Position numbers and translations under genes: made by a program | Notes under the pieces: generated by a model | The model's database searches: none | What the model was told of the DNA's origin: nothing | What the model saw: the letters and a program-made list of their open reading frames with translations, nothing else | Origin: Flaccisagitta enflata | Lineage: Eukaryota; Chaetognatha; Sagittoidea; Aphragmophora | Direction of reading: 5' to 3' | Assembly: GCA_965153355.1 (NCBI GenBank) | Contig: OZ231128.1 | Location: 1 to 64,000 of the forward strand | DNA length: 64,000 nucleotides | Part shown: piece by piece, positions 20,410-30,726 of the stretch | Layout: each line of letters opens with the position of its first letter | How positions within the stretch are numbered: the first letter of the stretch is position 1

Positions 20410-23400
20410 GTTCAGTTTTTGTTTAGTCTCAGGGAATTGAAGGGCCAACAATTTTTCTCTTTTTTCAGATGAAACTGTAAGGGCCTCCTCAGCCACTAAG
20501 TGACCTAAGATTCGGGCAGAGGGCCTCAGAAAGATTGATTTCTTAGGATTCAACAAAAACCCATAGAATGAGGTTGTCATCAACATGACAGGCAGGTCTA
20601 CTTCAACTTGTTGCAACTTTGTGTAACTGCAAGTTGTGACATCATCCAAGAATGGGAAACTCCTCGCACATGTACTGTAACAACGGTCTGACACAAAATG
20701 CGCGAGGTTCGCGCTTTGTACACAACCCATCAACAAACGGTAGCTAGCATAAATTCTACCTAGGGCGTGTATTCCAAAGAGACGCTGTGTGTGCTCGTCA
20801 ACGAGCATCTGATGGAAGAATTCTTTGAAATCCTGATTTGAATACACTGTGTAGCCTGAAAGCTTCCTCCTAAACTCATCTAGATTGGGCAGGGGCCATG
20901 ATGAGCAGGCTAGGGATTTGTTCAGTGATCTTTGGTCCACAGTTAGACGTGAGCGGAATTGCACTTTTTGCAGGCCACCATAAAACCTTTCTTCCAATAC
21001 TATCAGACAGTTACTTGCGTAGATGTTTGCAGCCTCACCAGGGTCTACCACCTCCCTTATTACCCCCATCTCAAGTAGCTGTTCAATGTGTTTCTTCAAA
21101 TATGGTAATTTCTTGTCAGGGGTAACTCTCACTTTGTCCTTCCTTGGTATAACATTTGGTAACTGTTGGATTCTGAGTGGTGGGATATTTTGCACACCCT
21201 TCCTGAACATTTCTTTTCTGTCCTCATTCCAATAACAGTGCTTAAACAGACACAAAAGATTCTTTAACTTAGTGAGATATGGTTCTTCAATCCCTTCAAA
21301 GTTAAAATTGCTCAAAAATTCACTATCAGAAGGCCAATATTGGCATTCTAAGCTCTTTTTTATTTCCTCAGCCCAATTGATGTTGTTTACCGGTAGGGGA
21401 AAATTTGGCGTTGATGTAGAAGCTGTTATGTCTAACTTGATTCCTCTACTTAAGCATGACGTAATCTCCTCATTGCTAAGCCTTTGCCTGCCTATCAATT
21501 CTGAAAATAGCACGCGTCCATCCTCTTCCTCTTCTAATACTTCGCCTATATTCACTTCCTCCTCATTTGCTCTCTTTTCTGCTTGTCCTGCATGTGTCAT
21601 TACAGCTCCGTCGCTCCGTCCTGAAGCTCCTGCTGACGCTGCTACATCCACCCCTTCGCAGCTCCCAAAAATTCCTGTGAAAGCAGCCTCCTTCTCTTTA
21701 TACGTCTCTCTCTTTTCCTCTCTTCGTATTTCCTTTTTCTCACTTGTCTCTGTCTCTGTCTCATCTTCTCTCTTTGTCTTGTATGTAACTGTCTCTGCCT
21801 CTCCTCCTTTCGTCTTTTCCGCTGCGCCCAGATTTCTGATTTCATGATTCGATTCCTCGCCCTTTCTCTCCGTCCAGTTTTCAGCGTTTGTCCATTTTCG
21901 TTCCGCCCCATCAAGGGCCTTATGTTTCCCGTCCAAATTCGTTCTACCCCTATATACGACGTCATCGACGTGCTCGTGGCTATATGGGCATTCTTCAATT
22001 GCTGCGCGTGCGCTCTTGTTTGTGTCTGTATGTCTGTATGTCTCATTCATCATAGAATCTACCAAAGCGATGTTCACACTATTCGCGCGGGACTCTTTTT
22101 CTCTTACGTTTCTTTCTTCTTTGTCTTTTTCTGACATCCTTTTCTGTGGCTCTATCTCTTTTCGTGCCTTTCTTTCTCTTCCAATTTCTTTTTTTTCTTT
22201 CTCTTCGTCTTTCTTTCCTCTTTTCTTTTCTCTTTCTTCGCCTTCTAGCAACTTTTTATCGCGAGGCGGTGATATATGTGGCTGTATCCGTTTGTCTGTC
22301 TCTTTTCTCTCTTTCTTTCTATCCTCGTCATTCTCTATCGCGTTTCTCGGATCATTCTCAGTCATTCCGACTACATTTTTCTCGTCATTCTCAGTCATTC
22401 CGACCTCGTTGTTTTCGTCATTCCGGGTCATTTTGACCTCGTCTTTTTCATTCTTATCATTTTCAGTCATCCATTCTCTCTCGACGCAATCTATCAACAA
22501 TGAAATTTTTCCCACTTCCAGATGAAATATTTTTGCTTCGGTGGTATCATTTCGTTCCTCGTTCTCCAATTTGTGACTTACGACTTCGCCTATTAACCAG
22601 CCCTTCCTTATCGTCAACTCATCGTCGCTCAAATTACTGATTGGTACGTTGTATTGTTTTGTATCTGGCTGAAAAGTTATCGATGGGATGTATAACTGAG
22701 CCACGTTTTCGTCATAGAATGACATTAAGCTGTGCATGCATTTGGAACTGAATTTCGGGCTGATTGAACATTTGACAAAAGTGATTGATGCTGGCTTTAC
22801 TGTGATTGACTGGCTCGTCCTCATCCAATAATTCTTCCTCAGATTGGGCATTTTTCTATCGATGTATGTGTCATTCCATTGCTTTTTTCTCATTTCTAGG
22901 TCCTTTTCTGCCTCGCTGATTGAAGGGGTGGTCAAGAAAGGGAAACTGCCCACTGTGAAAATTTCCTGTCCCGTACTGAAATCCAGCTGCAACGTTGAAT
23001 CTCTCAAAAGGTCAGTACCTATGATAGACAGCGGTATTTCACACACATAAAATTCCAAATCAACACTCACTGGAAATAGGTCAACTGTCACTCTTACTTT
23101 CTCAGTCACCATAGCACCCACTTTTCCTGAGAATCCTTTAATCTCAAATGGTTCTTTCAATGATATCTTATCAAAATCTGTCACCAAAGATGCCTGTACC
23201 AAAGAAATCTCGGCCCCGCTGTCTAAAAAGAAATTACAGAGTGTTCCGTCATCGCTGTCATCATTTACCATTCCAATATTGTCATTCTCATCACCTTCCT
23301 TCTCCTCATCATTCCTTTCCCTCTTCTTGTTTTGCCTTAGCATGCCGCTTATGAAATATTTTTGTCCCTTTGTCATGTTAATTGAACAAACATTTGCTTC

Positions 23401-23535
23401 TTTTTTTCCTTCCTTTAAATTTTGACTGCTTGAAATGTTCTCACTGTACTCATTTGGCGTTGTTGAAGTCGATAGGCATAATAATTTGTCAGTCACACTC
23501 ATTCCATTGTCAGATTTATGCGTCTGCTGTAGTTG
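20407..23535 (-). CDS. pol: pol, proximal block: aspartic protease and reverse transcriptase
   Basis: In frame with gag and separated from it only by UGA. The first ATG is at 23502, and numbering here starts there. The protease has FFLDSGAEISL (active site D94-S-G) and IIGTDLL at 160-166. A charged K/E/R/D-rich stretch of roughly 550 residues follows, with a duplicated VGMTENDEKN-type motif. The reverse transcriptase begins near LPYLKKHIEQLLEMGVIREV, with the first catalytic aspartate D891 in YSNQDF and the FLDD box at 951-954, a variant of YxDD. KKSIFLRPSARILGHLVAEE matches the Ty3/gypsy region after the box. The frame ends at UGA 77 residues past FLDD, within the connection to RNase H, where related enzymes continue without interruption. 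Confidence 0.93.
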   Translation of the reverse strand, partial: QLQQTHKSDNGMSVTDKLLCLSTSTTPNEYSENISSSQNLKEGKKEANVCSINMTKGQKYFISGMLRQNKKRERNDEEKEGDENDNIGMVNDDSDDGTLCNFFLDSGAEISLVQASLVTDFDKISLKEPFEIKGFSGKVGAMVTEKVRVTVDLFPVSVDLEFYVCEIPLSIIGTDLLRDSTLQLDFSTGQEIFTVGSFPFLTTPSISEAEKDLEMRKKQWNDTYIDRKMPNLRKNYWMRTSQSITVKPASITFVKCSISPKFSSKCMHSLMSFYDENVAQLYIPSITFQPDTKQYNVPISNLSDDELTIRKGWLIGEVVSHKLENEERNDTTEAKIFHLEVGKISLLIDCVEREWMTENDKNEKDEVKMTRNDENNEVGMTENDEKNVVGMTENDPRNAIENDEDRKKERKETDKRIQPHISPPRDKKLLEGEEREKKRGKKDEEKEKKEIGRERKARKEIEPQKRMSEKDKEERNVREKESRANSVNIALVDSMMNETYRHTDTNKSARAAIEECPYSHEHVDDVVYRGRTNLDGKHKALDGAERKWTNAENWTERKGEESNHEIRNLGAAEKTKGGEAETVTYKTKREDETETETSEKKEIRREEKRETYKEKEAAFTGIFGSCEGVDVAASAGASGRSDGAVMTHAGQAEKRANEEEVNIGEVLEEEEDGRVLFSELIGRQRLSNEEITSCLSRGIKLDITASTSTPNFPLPVNNINWAEEIKKSLECQYWPSDSEFLSNFNFEGIEEPYLTKLKNLLCLFKHCYWNEDRKEMFRKGVQNIPPLRIQQLPNVIPRKDKVRVTPDKKLPYLKKHIEQLLEMGVIREVVDPGEAANIYASNCLIVLEERFYGGLQKVQFRSRLTVDQRSLNKSLACSSWPLPNLDEFRRKLSGYTVYSNQDFKEFFHQMLVDEHTQRLFGIHALGRIYASYRLLMGCVQSANLAHFVSDRCYSTCARSFPFLDDVTTCSYTKLQQVEVDLPVMLMTTSFYGFLLNPKKSIFLRPSARILGHLVAEEALTVSSEKREKLLALQFPETKQKLN

Positions 23536-23538
23536 TCA
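23530..23538 (-). promoter_or_regulatory. Stop-codon readthrough signal UGA-CAA-CUA at the gag/pol junction
   Basis: The gag stop UGA is followed by CAA CUA, an exact match to the known leaky context stop-CAR-YYA. The frame continues with protease domains and no other stop for about 1,040 codons. Gag to pol by readthrough is known in gammaretroviruses; most Ty3/gypsy elements instead use a frameshift or a single fused frame. Confidence 0.75.
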
Positions 23539-25815
23539 TTCAGCATCTTTCGCTCTGTCTCCGTTCATGTCACTTTCTCTACACATCTGTATGACCTCCC
23601 ATTTATCATCGGGCATCTTAATACAGTCAACAGCAAAATGATCCTGGGACTTTAAATTAGTCCCGCAACAGGGACACAGTCGTCGACAGTGCCTGTAATA
23701 GTCAGCTTGTGTGAATTCATGTGTTATAGCGAGACAGGCACCACAGCCCCTTAAATCGCGGTCTCTCATTTTTCTTCTATACATCTCACAGATTGGGTCT
23801 GACTGGCCTGGTTCCGCCGCGGAGACTGACGCTGATCTTGTTCCTGCATTCTGCCGCTGCTGCTGCGTCGACGAAGACGCGTTGGACCATCCGGCGCCTC
23901 CTCCTCGGCCCCAATTTCCGGCGCTGCTTGACCTCGGAGCGGCGCCGCGTGACTGATGATGGCCGCCTCTCGACGCCAACGACGCATATTTGGCCCAGTG
24001 ACCACCTCCATTACCTAATCCACCCGAACTGTTGCCGTATCGTGACCATCCTCCGCTCCAAGACGCGCCGCGCTGCTGCTGCGGTCCTCCGCGTGGCGCA
24101 GCGCCCCGCTGCGCTCCTCGTGACCTTCCTCGTGTAGTATTGCCGCGCTGTGGGCTGCTGTCGCTGTGGTGACCTGTCGTTGTAGAAATCGAAGAGACAC
24201 TTTTGCTGTTATTGTCTGTATCATTGGTGCCTTTTTTCTGTGCCTTCTTGCGATCATCTGGCCTAAATATTTTTTCAAGGCCCATGTTAGTCTCCACCAG
24301 TGCCGCGTGATTTGCTATGGCCTCCAAAGTGCGTGTACCTTCTTCATATACTCTGTTTGCCACGCAGTGAGCTAGGGTTCTATAATACAAACCCCCTATG
24401 AAATTCTCTATATAGTCAGATTCGCTTCTCCCAATTATGTAAATTAGGTCACTGTAGTCCGTATAGTAGTCAACAACGGATTCGCCCTCTTTCTGAACTC
24501 TAGTCTGTAGTGCGCCTAACGCAACCGCGTCCATTTGCGGAAACAATATGTGCTCGAAAACCCTTAAAAAGTTTAGGAAGCTAGTGTAGGTACTTTCCAC
24601 CCTGAACATTTTGTTGAGTGTCCTGTAGTAGCACGCCGCTTTTTGGCGGAAAATGGCTAATAACGTGTAAAGATCCTCTCCGCTAAAGAACGATGAAATT
24701 TCATCGCAAAACCTTCTCCTTCTCTCCAAATATTTCAAGGGCCCGTCCTCTGCACAAAATTCAGTTTTGACCAATTTCGTCCCCTTTATGACCTTATCCC
24801 CGTCAGGGGTTCCACCACAAACCGTTCCTCCGCGTTCATGGAGGAGAATGACCCCGGGAAAATCCTTGTAGCCCGGCACCCTTGGCCTTAATGGGGTAAC
24901 TGGGGGTGGGTTGCTTAAAATACTCGATTGTCTCATTGGCGGTGTTACTCCAGGAGTGTTACTTGCGTATCTGGTAGGGCTTTGCACATCATATACCGAC
25001 TGACCTGTTGTTGTTGACTGACCGACAGACTGACCGGCTGTGTTTTGTAGACTGGGTGGGTAGAGGGCAAATGTCACCGTCTTTTTGTTCGGCGACCGAT
25101 TTCCAGCGTCGTTTTGGTGTTGATGATCCTCCACATGGTGAGACGTGGCACCCTGCGTATCTGGGCTTGGGCTGGGGTATTGGGCATTAATCATCGCTGG
25201 GCCAATATTAGTACTGGTAGGCCATGTCAACTCTGCAGAGTGGTCCCAATGACCACCGGTATCCTCTATATCACCGGGGTCATCGTCATCGTCATCCTCA
25301 GAAGAGCTAGATTTGCTTTTTACGTCTATGTTCAAATCGGCCATCAGCTCATCGGCCCTCTCAATTAATACTCTCATTTCATCAATTGATCCCCCTGTAG
25401 AGAATACTCTGAACGCATTATTCGTGCTTCTTATCAGCTGTTGGAGCACTTCCTTTGTTGCTGTCAATCGACCTATCTTTTGCTTTGCCGCTTCCATTTC
25501 TTCATTTTGATACTTCACTGTAGCTCTAAGCTGCTGAATTTCATCGTCATGTAACTGTTTGCCCTTTGCGGCCTTAATCATCTCAACTAAGTGGTTACGT
25601 TGGCTAAGAAGCCATCTCGTGAATTCTTCTACTCCCTTTTTCTGTTTAGACTTACAGCCCTTGACTGACCTGTTTCTGTGTTCACTTGCTGGATACCAAC
25701 ATTTACCGCATACTTGTTCAGCGGCGACTCCAGGCTTCAATTCAGTCAATTTTTGAGATAATTCAGCCACCTCGGCCATTAAATCATCAGTAGACACGGT
25801 GATCGTTGACATCAT
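23536..25815 (-). CDS. gag: gag-like structural protein, 759 residues
   Basis: The start is taken at ATG 25815 (ATG-ATG-TCA); the frame extends upstream only by non-ATG codons. In order: an N-terminal Cys/His cluster (C36, C39, H46, C54), a likely coiled coil at about 88-130, an acidic S/D run, a capsid-like helical region at about 340-500 (FRQKAACYYRTLNKMFRVES, QTRVQKEGESVVDYYTDYSD) resembling retrotransposon gag, an R/G/Q-rich nucleic-acid-binding stretch at about 545-660, and a zinc knuckle variant near the end (CPCC at 714, then H and C, CX2CX8HX4C rather than the usual CX2CX4HX4C). Gag packages the element RNA into particles. It ends in UGA followed by CAA-CUA, a context that lets some ribosomes read into pol. 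Confidence 0.9.
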   Translation of the reverse strand: MMSTITVSTDDLMAEVAELSQKLTELKPGVAAEQVCGKCWYPASEHRNRSVKGCKSKQKKGVEEFTRWLLSQRNHLVEMIKAAKGKQLHDDEIQQLRATVKYQNEEMEAAKQKIGRLTATKEVLQQLIRSTNNAFRVFSTGGSIDEMRVLIERADELMADLNIDVKSKSSSSEDDDDDDPGDIEDTGGHWDHSAELTWPTSTNIGPAMINAQYPSPSPDTQGATSHHVEDHQHQNDAGNRSPNKKTVTFALYPPSLQNTAGQSVGQSTTTGQSVYDVQSPTRYASNTPGVTPPMRQSSILSNPPPVTPLRPRVPGYKDFPGVILLHERGGTVCGGTPDGDKVIKGTKLVKTEFCAEDGPLKYLERRRRFCDEISSFFSGEDLYTLLAIFRQKAACYYRTLNKMFRVESTYTSFLNFLRVFEHILFPQMDAVALGALQTRVQKEGESVVDYYTDYSDLIYIIGRSESDYIENFIGGLYYRTLAHCVANRVYEEGTRTLEAIANHAALVETNMGLEKIFRPDDRKKAQKKGTNDTDNNSKSVSSISTTTGHHSDSSPQRGNTTRGRSRGAQRGAAPRGGPQQQRGASWSGGWSRYGNSSGGLGNGGGHWAKYASLASRGGHHQSRGAAPRSSSAGNWGRGGGAGWSNASSSTQQQRQNAGTRSASVSAAEPGQSDPICEMYRRKMRDRDLRGCGACLAITHEFTQADYYRHCRRLCPCCGTNLKSQDHFAVDCIKMPDDKWEVIQMCRESDMNGDRAKDAE

Positions 25816-25929
25816 TCTTTTTTGTAATAACAATCAGAGGATCCAAATGTCCAACATCCAGGCGGCAAATGGTACCTTCGATGATTGTTGCTGTTGTTGT
25901 TGTTGTTGTTGTTGTCGATGTTGTCGTCG

Positions 25930-25976
<47 letters not shown>

Positions 25977-26199
25977 GAAATGTTTCTTTCGCTCGTTTTG
26001 CTCGTTTTGTTTGTTTTTTTGTTTTTGTTTGTTGTTCTGTTTTTGTTCTTCGCTCGTCGGCGTTTGTTTTGTTTTCGTTTTGTTTTTGTTTCGTTTTGTT
26101 TTGTTTTGTTTTGTTTTCCGTAACGTTGCTCTTTTTTCAACGTCGGAGATTGGTAGTCGTGTTGTTGCCGATAAAGGCTAGGAGACGTCGGTGGGAATT
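25816..26199 (-). other. Untranslated leader with CAA repeats
   Basis: Between primer site and gag. In the transcript, 25886-25976 is about 28 CAA units with two breaks (GTCGTT on the + strand), and 26010-26115 is AAAAC-rich. The leader would be poor in structure. Hydrophobic or Thr-rich frames on both strands here are repeat artefacts. Confidence 0.7.
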
Positions 26200-26217
26200 C
26201 CTAAGCGCGGTCCACCA
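26200..26217 (-). other. Primer binding site
   Basis: Immediately after the 5' LTR (…ATACC) the minus strand reads TGGTGGACCGCGCTTAGG. TGG is the complement of the CCA end carried by all tRNAs. I could not match the next bases to a specific tRNA acceptor stem. Confidence 0.6.
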
Positions 26218-26596
26218 GGTATGGAATGGTCCGCTTGGACCAATCCAATACTGAAATAAAAGGTAAAATTCTTCAGATACTTGACTTTATTCTCGGATCT
26301 CAATAATAAAGGCTACAGTAAATAAGGGCGAAATGCGATAGAATGAGGTCTCACTGTACAGACGCTTACCTGAAATAAAAGGTAAAATTCTTCAGATACT
26401 TGACTTTATTCTCGGATCTGAAGAATTGGGCTGGGCTTGGTATTTATACTGCCAGCAGATCTTGAATGTGGTTGCATAGAATGGTTGTGGGTATGAAACT
26501 AAAATAGCGGACCCGTAGAGAAATGATAAATGAATACGTAAGAAATATCTGAGGTTAGAGGGGTGGATAGGGGCTGAATAAGGCGGGTGCCTAACC
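26218..26596 (-). repeat. 5' LTR of the retrotransposon
   Basis: 379 bp, apparently identical to 14381-14759, including the 50 bp internal duplication and the TATA box (26441-26448). The transcript of the element should start here. Confidence 0.95.
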
Positions 26597-26930
26597 GTCA
26601 CAGGTCAGACGAGAGTCTACTGTCCACTTTCAAGGTAAGGGTCACAGGTCAGACGAGAGTCTACTGTCCACTTCCACAGTAAGGGTCACAGGTCAGACAA
26701 GAGTCTACTGTCCACTTTCACAGTAAGGGTCACAGGTCAGACGAAAGTCTGCTGTCCACTTTCACATTAAGGGTCACAGGTCAGACAAGAGTCTGCTGTC
26801 CACTTTCACAGTAAGAGTCACAGGTCAGACAAGAGTCTACTGTTCACTTTCACAGTAAGAGTCACAGGTCAGACGAGAGTTTACTGTCAACTTTCCCAGT
26901 AAGGGTCACAGGTCATATGAGAGTCTATTA
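26597..26930 (+). repeat. 44 bp minisatellite, right part
   Basis: About 7.5 copies beginning GTCACAGGTCAGACGAGAGT. The first four bases duplicate 14377-14380. Together with the left part it forms the array into which the retrotransposon inserted. Confidence 0.9.
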
Positions 26931-27100
26931 ATATCGCTTTGTATATACGCGCAATAATGAACACAGTATGCAAGATGGTCTTGAAGGTTGAGAGGATAAA
27001 CCGATAGAGGGACTTATCCGTGGAAGGACACACGCTGTGTATCGTACAAAAAGACGACTTACAAACAGGATACAAAAGTTAGCGTCAAGTACAAGGTCAT

Positions 27101-27101
<1 letters not shown>
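26931..27101. other. No gene seen
   Basis: Short unique-looking stretch between the minisatellite and the AAC microsatellite. Confidence 0.4.
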
Positions 27102-27411
<310 letters not shown>

Positions 27412-27739
27412 CTGTCTACTAATCATTATCAAGGTATTGATATAACTGTAGTTGCCTCGCTTCTACTGGTGAGGAATGATACAAATCCCTGGTATTGCAT
27501 ATTAGATAAGTATTTCTCTCTTATTCCACATCATTTTCTATTCATTCTCCCAACTTGGTCACTTGTTTTAAACTTTATCACCCATGGACAACTAGCAAGC
27601 AATACCCAGATTCCAATTTTTTCCATAACATGGGTTTGAATTTTGAAAACATTTGATTTGATAAAATGAATTGAAATCCATGGGCAAATTAAACAACTTT
27701 TCATAAGCTTTTTAGTCATGAAATCCGCATCTGATTATC
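27412..27739. other. No gene seen
   Basis: AT-rich, no repeat partner found in the window and no credible frame. Confidence 0.4.
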
Positions 27740-29090
27740 TATAAGCTTGTACCTGAATGACTAATAGCAATAAAATTGGCATTCTACGAGCATTTTATGC
27801 TGTGGGGCTGTCTTGGGCTCCTGCTGAGATCAATTTTGCCATTCAAATCCTACATTAAGCTTTCTGCGCCTTACCCTTGGTTAAACCTACCTCTATGGGA
27901 AACCAAAAATTTCAAAGTGCCTAAATCTTTGTTTTGACTGCAGATTTAAAATCTGCAGAAAAAACTGTTAATTGAAAGTGTTTCCCTTTTTTCAATACAC
28001 CGCTTTCAGATCGAAATGTCGCGAAAATAAGATATATTACTCCAAAACTATTCATAGTAATTAGTTTTTTCTTTTTTCCCCTGATAGATAATTTGATTAA
28101 GTTTTGCTACAAGCAAAGAATATCCCACCAACTAAAAAATTCAAGCCTCCTACTCACAATAAATGAATATTGCATGTTTCACATTGAAGGATTTTTTTTT
28201 CCAACAACTTTTTCTTTACTTTATTTCATAGTTGTCATTTCTACAGAAATTGAGCTGAATTGCTGGGATTAGTCTAGAATTCAAGAGAATTTAATGTAGA
28301 TTATGTTATAAGGAAAAACTGTTCTGACTGATATCAATTTTGAACAATTTGCAGACAATTTTTCAAAATTTTCCCAAATCTTGAGGTTTTTGCGGTGTAT
28401 AGGACAAATCTTTTGGAATTTCAAACAAAACTTCATCACTTCCTCATAACCAACACTCAAGGACCACTCTTGTTGAAAAAAATAAGCACTGCTGCTATCT
28501 AACCTCATTTTTTCTATAAAAAAACGCCATTTTTGGCTGAAATCGATTAATTTTTGTCATGAAATTTAGAGCAAATATATCAACACTGGGGCTTTAATTT
28601 TTTTTTTGTAACAAAAGAATCAACTAGTTGTCTTAAGTATTTTAGGAGTAATATATCTTCTTTTCGCGACATTTCGATCTGAAAGTGGTGTATTCCAACT
28701 AGAATTGAAGGTGTTCAAAATAAGCATCAAAGTTTGCAAAACTTACCTTTCTCTTTTATTTATATGAAAAGTCGCCAAACTTACCTTTTTTTCATATCTT
28801 CAAGATGAATTTTGACTATGATCCTGAAGGAATTTTGAAAAAAGAAAAACACTTTCAATTATCAGTTTTTCATGCAAATTTCATATATGCATTCAAAAAT
28901 GGGATTTGAGTAACTTTAATTTTTTGGTTTCTTATAGGCGTAAGGAAAGTTCAAGGTAAGGTGCGGCCAGCAACATGCAAATTTTTCAGACCAAAATTGA
29001 TGTCATTAGAAGCCCATGATGGCCCCACAACAAGAACTACTTGTAGAATTCTGATTTTATTGTTTATTGTCATGTCGGTACAGGCTATCC
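27740..29090. repeat. Large foldback element, about 1.35 kb
   Basis: Blocks on the left recur inverted on the right. AGATCGAAATGTCGCGAAAA (28011) pairs with TTTTCGCGACATTTCGATCT (28660). AATTGAAAGTGTTT pairs with AACACTTTCAATT. The outer blocks around GGGGCTGTCTTGGGCTCCTG and AGAAGCCCATGATGGCCCC also pair. The arms are about 70-80 percent alike by eye. The centre is near 28400. No transposase frame; exact ends not fixed. Confidence 0.6.
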
Positions 29091-29874
29091 TTACAATCCG
29101 GTACAATATCTATCCTTATATAGATTCGATAAGCATTTGAAGTAGATTAGGTTTTTCTGGTAATTTTGCCACAATTTGCAGAGGAAATGTTTTTATTACT
29201 GTTTACTGTTATTACTGTTATTACTGTTTTGATTACTGTTTTTGATCTAATTTGATAATGTTGGAAGAAATCAAGGTAAAATTCATGAGCAAAATGAAGA
29301 TTTTTTCAAGCTCTAAGTGGTGGAAAAATTAGCGTGTGACTAAATATCTCCGTTTAGGTTTGACAGTGGCTTGATCTTTAAACAATAATTAGCGTACAGG
29401 AGTTAACAATGTTCATTTTGGAAGAAGCTGTCGTTAGATGCTTTTTTTTCTGAATATAGTGACCTAAAAACCTGGATTGGCCTCAAATAACACAAAATTT
29501 TTTGTAGAGTTAAGTATTTCTTTTTGTAAATCTGATAATTCTTTGTTGGAGAAAAATCCTTCCATGTTTGGCACTCCAAATGTGATATTTTTTGATAATA
29601 TCAAAATTGTTGCTTTCATTGCAGCAAATTTGCAATCCATGAACAATTACGGCACAACAAAACTGAAGCAACTTAAACTGAAAATTTAAGAACTTTTCTT
29701 CGAGTAGTTTTTCGAGATTCTAAGGTAGCAATATTTCACTCCGATCTAAAGACATTGTATCAAAAGTAAAAATCGAAAGAAAAAGAAAAAAAAACTGAGT
29801 AAAAACTGATTTTTGAACAATACCTTGTGTCCTGACTTTATGCCCGTCGCGTGAGTGTTTCAATGCCACGCATG

Positions 29875-29875
<1 letters not shown>
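29091..29875. other. No gene seen; AT-rich
   Basis: A TTACTGTT-rich stretch lies near 29200. The two short overlapping frames at 29464-29689 lie on opposite strands and look like chance. Confidence 0.4.

Positions 29876-29950
<75 letters not shown>
29876..29950. repeat. (GA)n microsatellite
   Basis: About 37 GA units. Confidence 0.95.
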
Positions 29951-29952
<2 letters not shown>

Positions 29953-30432
29953 TCAAGTCACGGTCTGACGTCAGAGCGCGGTGCTTTGATAAAGTGGTCA
30001 ACAGCTATCAAGGGACAACCACACTTACAAACGCTTACCTGCGAGCGTAACTCGACATTTAATGGTCATTATTTGGTCATTCCTACAATTTGGTAATTCC
30101 CCGCAATAATCGACTCTCAAGCAAAACGACTCTTGACGGCACGCTGGAGTATCATCAACCCTACCAGCGAAAATTAGACTAAGATATAGATTTAACTGAG
30201 GTGTACCTTTGGGCTGCCGCAGTTATGATTTTGTCACCCAAGGCTGTCTAGATATTAGGGGCAACAGTTCTTGCACCGTTATGACCTGGTATCCATTCCT
30301 GTAAATTTTTTGAACCTTCTACATCTACACTATTGAAAACTAACCACTATGGGACTTTTTAAAGGGGCCAGATCGTTTTAGAGGGGCCAGATTTTTTTCT
30401 CAAGCCCTCATGCCTCAACTCACTTCTTTTCA

Positions 30433-30436
<4 letters not shown>
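29951..30436. other. No gene seen
   Basis: Unique-looking sequence between two dinucleotide arrays. Confidence 0.4.

Positions 30437-30509
<73 letters not shown>
30437..30509. repeat. (CT)n microsatellite
   Basis: About 35 CT units. Confidence 0.95.
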
Positions 30510-30510
<1 letters not shown>

Positions 30511-30726
30511 CAAGTCCATCCCTTACCGTTCCATCCCGCCTCTTCAATTGAGGCGTTTCCCCTTCACGACCATAAAGTATCCTTTTTAGTGCGTTACACT
30601 CGACCGCTTGGAAAGCCTCAGATGGGTTTTGACGAGAGATAATGTCGACCGCCGCTAATCCACGAGCAATGGAAACAAGGAGAGAGAAAAAAAAACAACG
30701 TCACACTCAAATGGTCTATTATAACT

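Larger units (their letters stand above)
14381..26596 (-). mobile_element. Complete Ty3/gypsy-type LTR retrotransposon, 12,216 bp, with two genes on the opposite strand
   Basis: The element has two direct 379 bp LTRs, a TGG-starting primer site next to the 5' LTR, a polypurine run next to the 3' LTR and a 4 bp duplication (GTCA at 14377-14380 and 26597-26600). Gag, retropepsin, reverse transcriptase, RNase H and integrase follow in that order on the minus strand, the Ty3/gypsy order. The LTRs look identical base for base, so insertion was recent. The element is about twice the usual length because of long charged linkers in pol and a 2.8 kb 3' region with two + strand genes. Its ends are GGT...ACC rather than TG...CA. 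Two in-frame UGA codons divide the coding region. It splits a 44 bp minisatellite, whose register reconstructs the empty site exactly. Confidence 0.95.

Noticed and set aside
19082-22525. Plus-strand frames of 150-190 codons inside the retrotransposon
   Set aside because: Ser-rich shadows of the acidic/basic linkers of pol on the minus strand; they lack any start context or domain.
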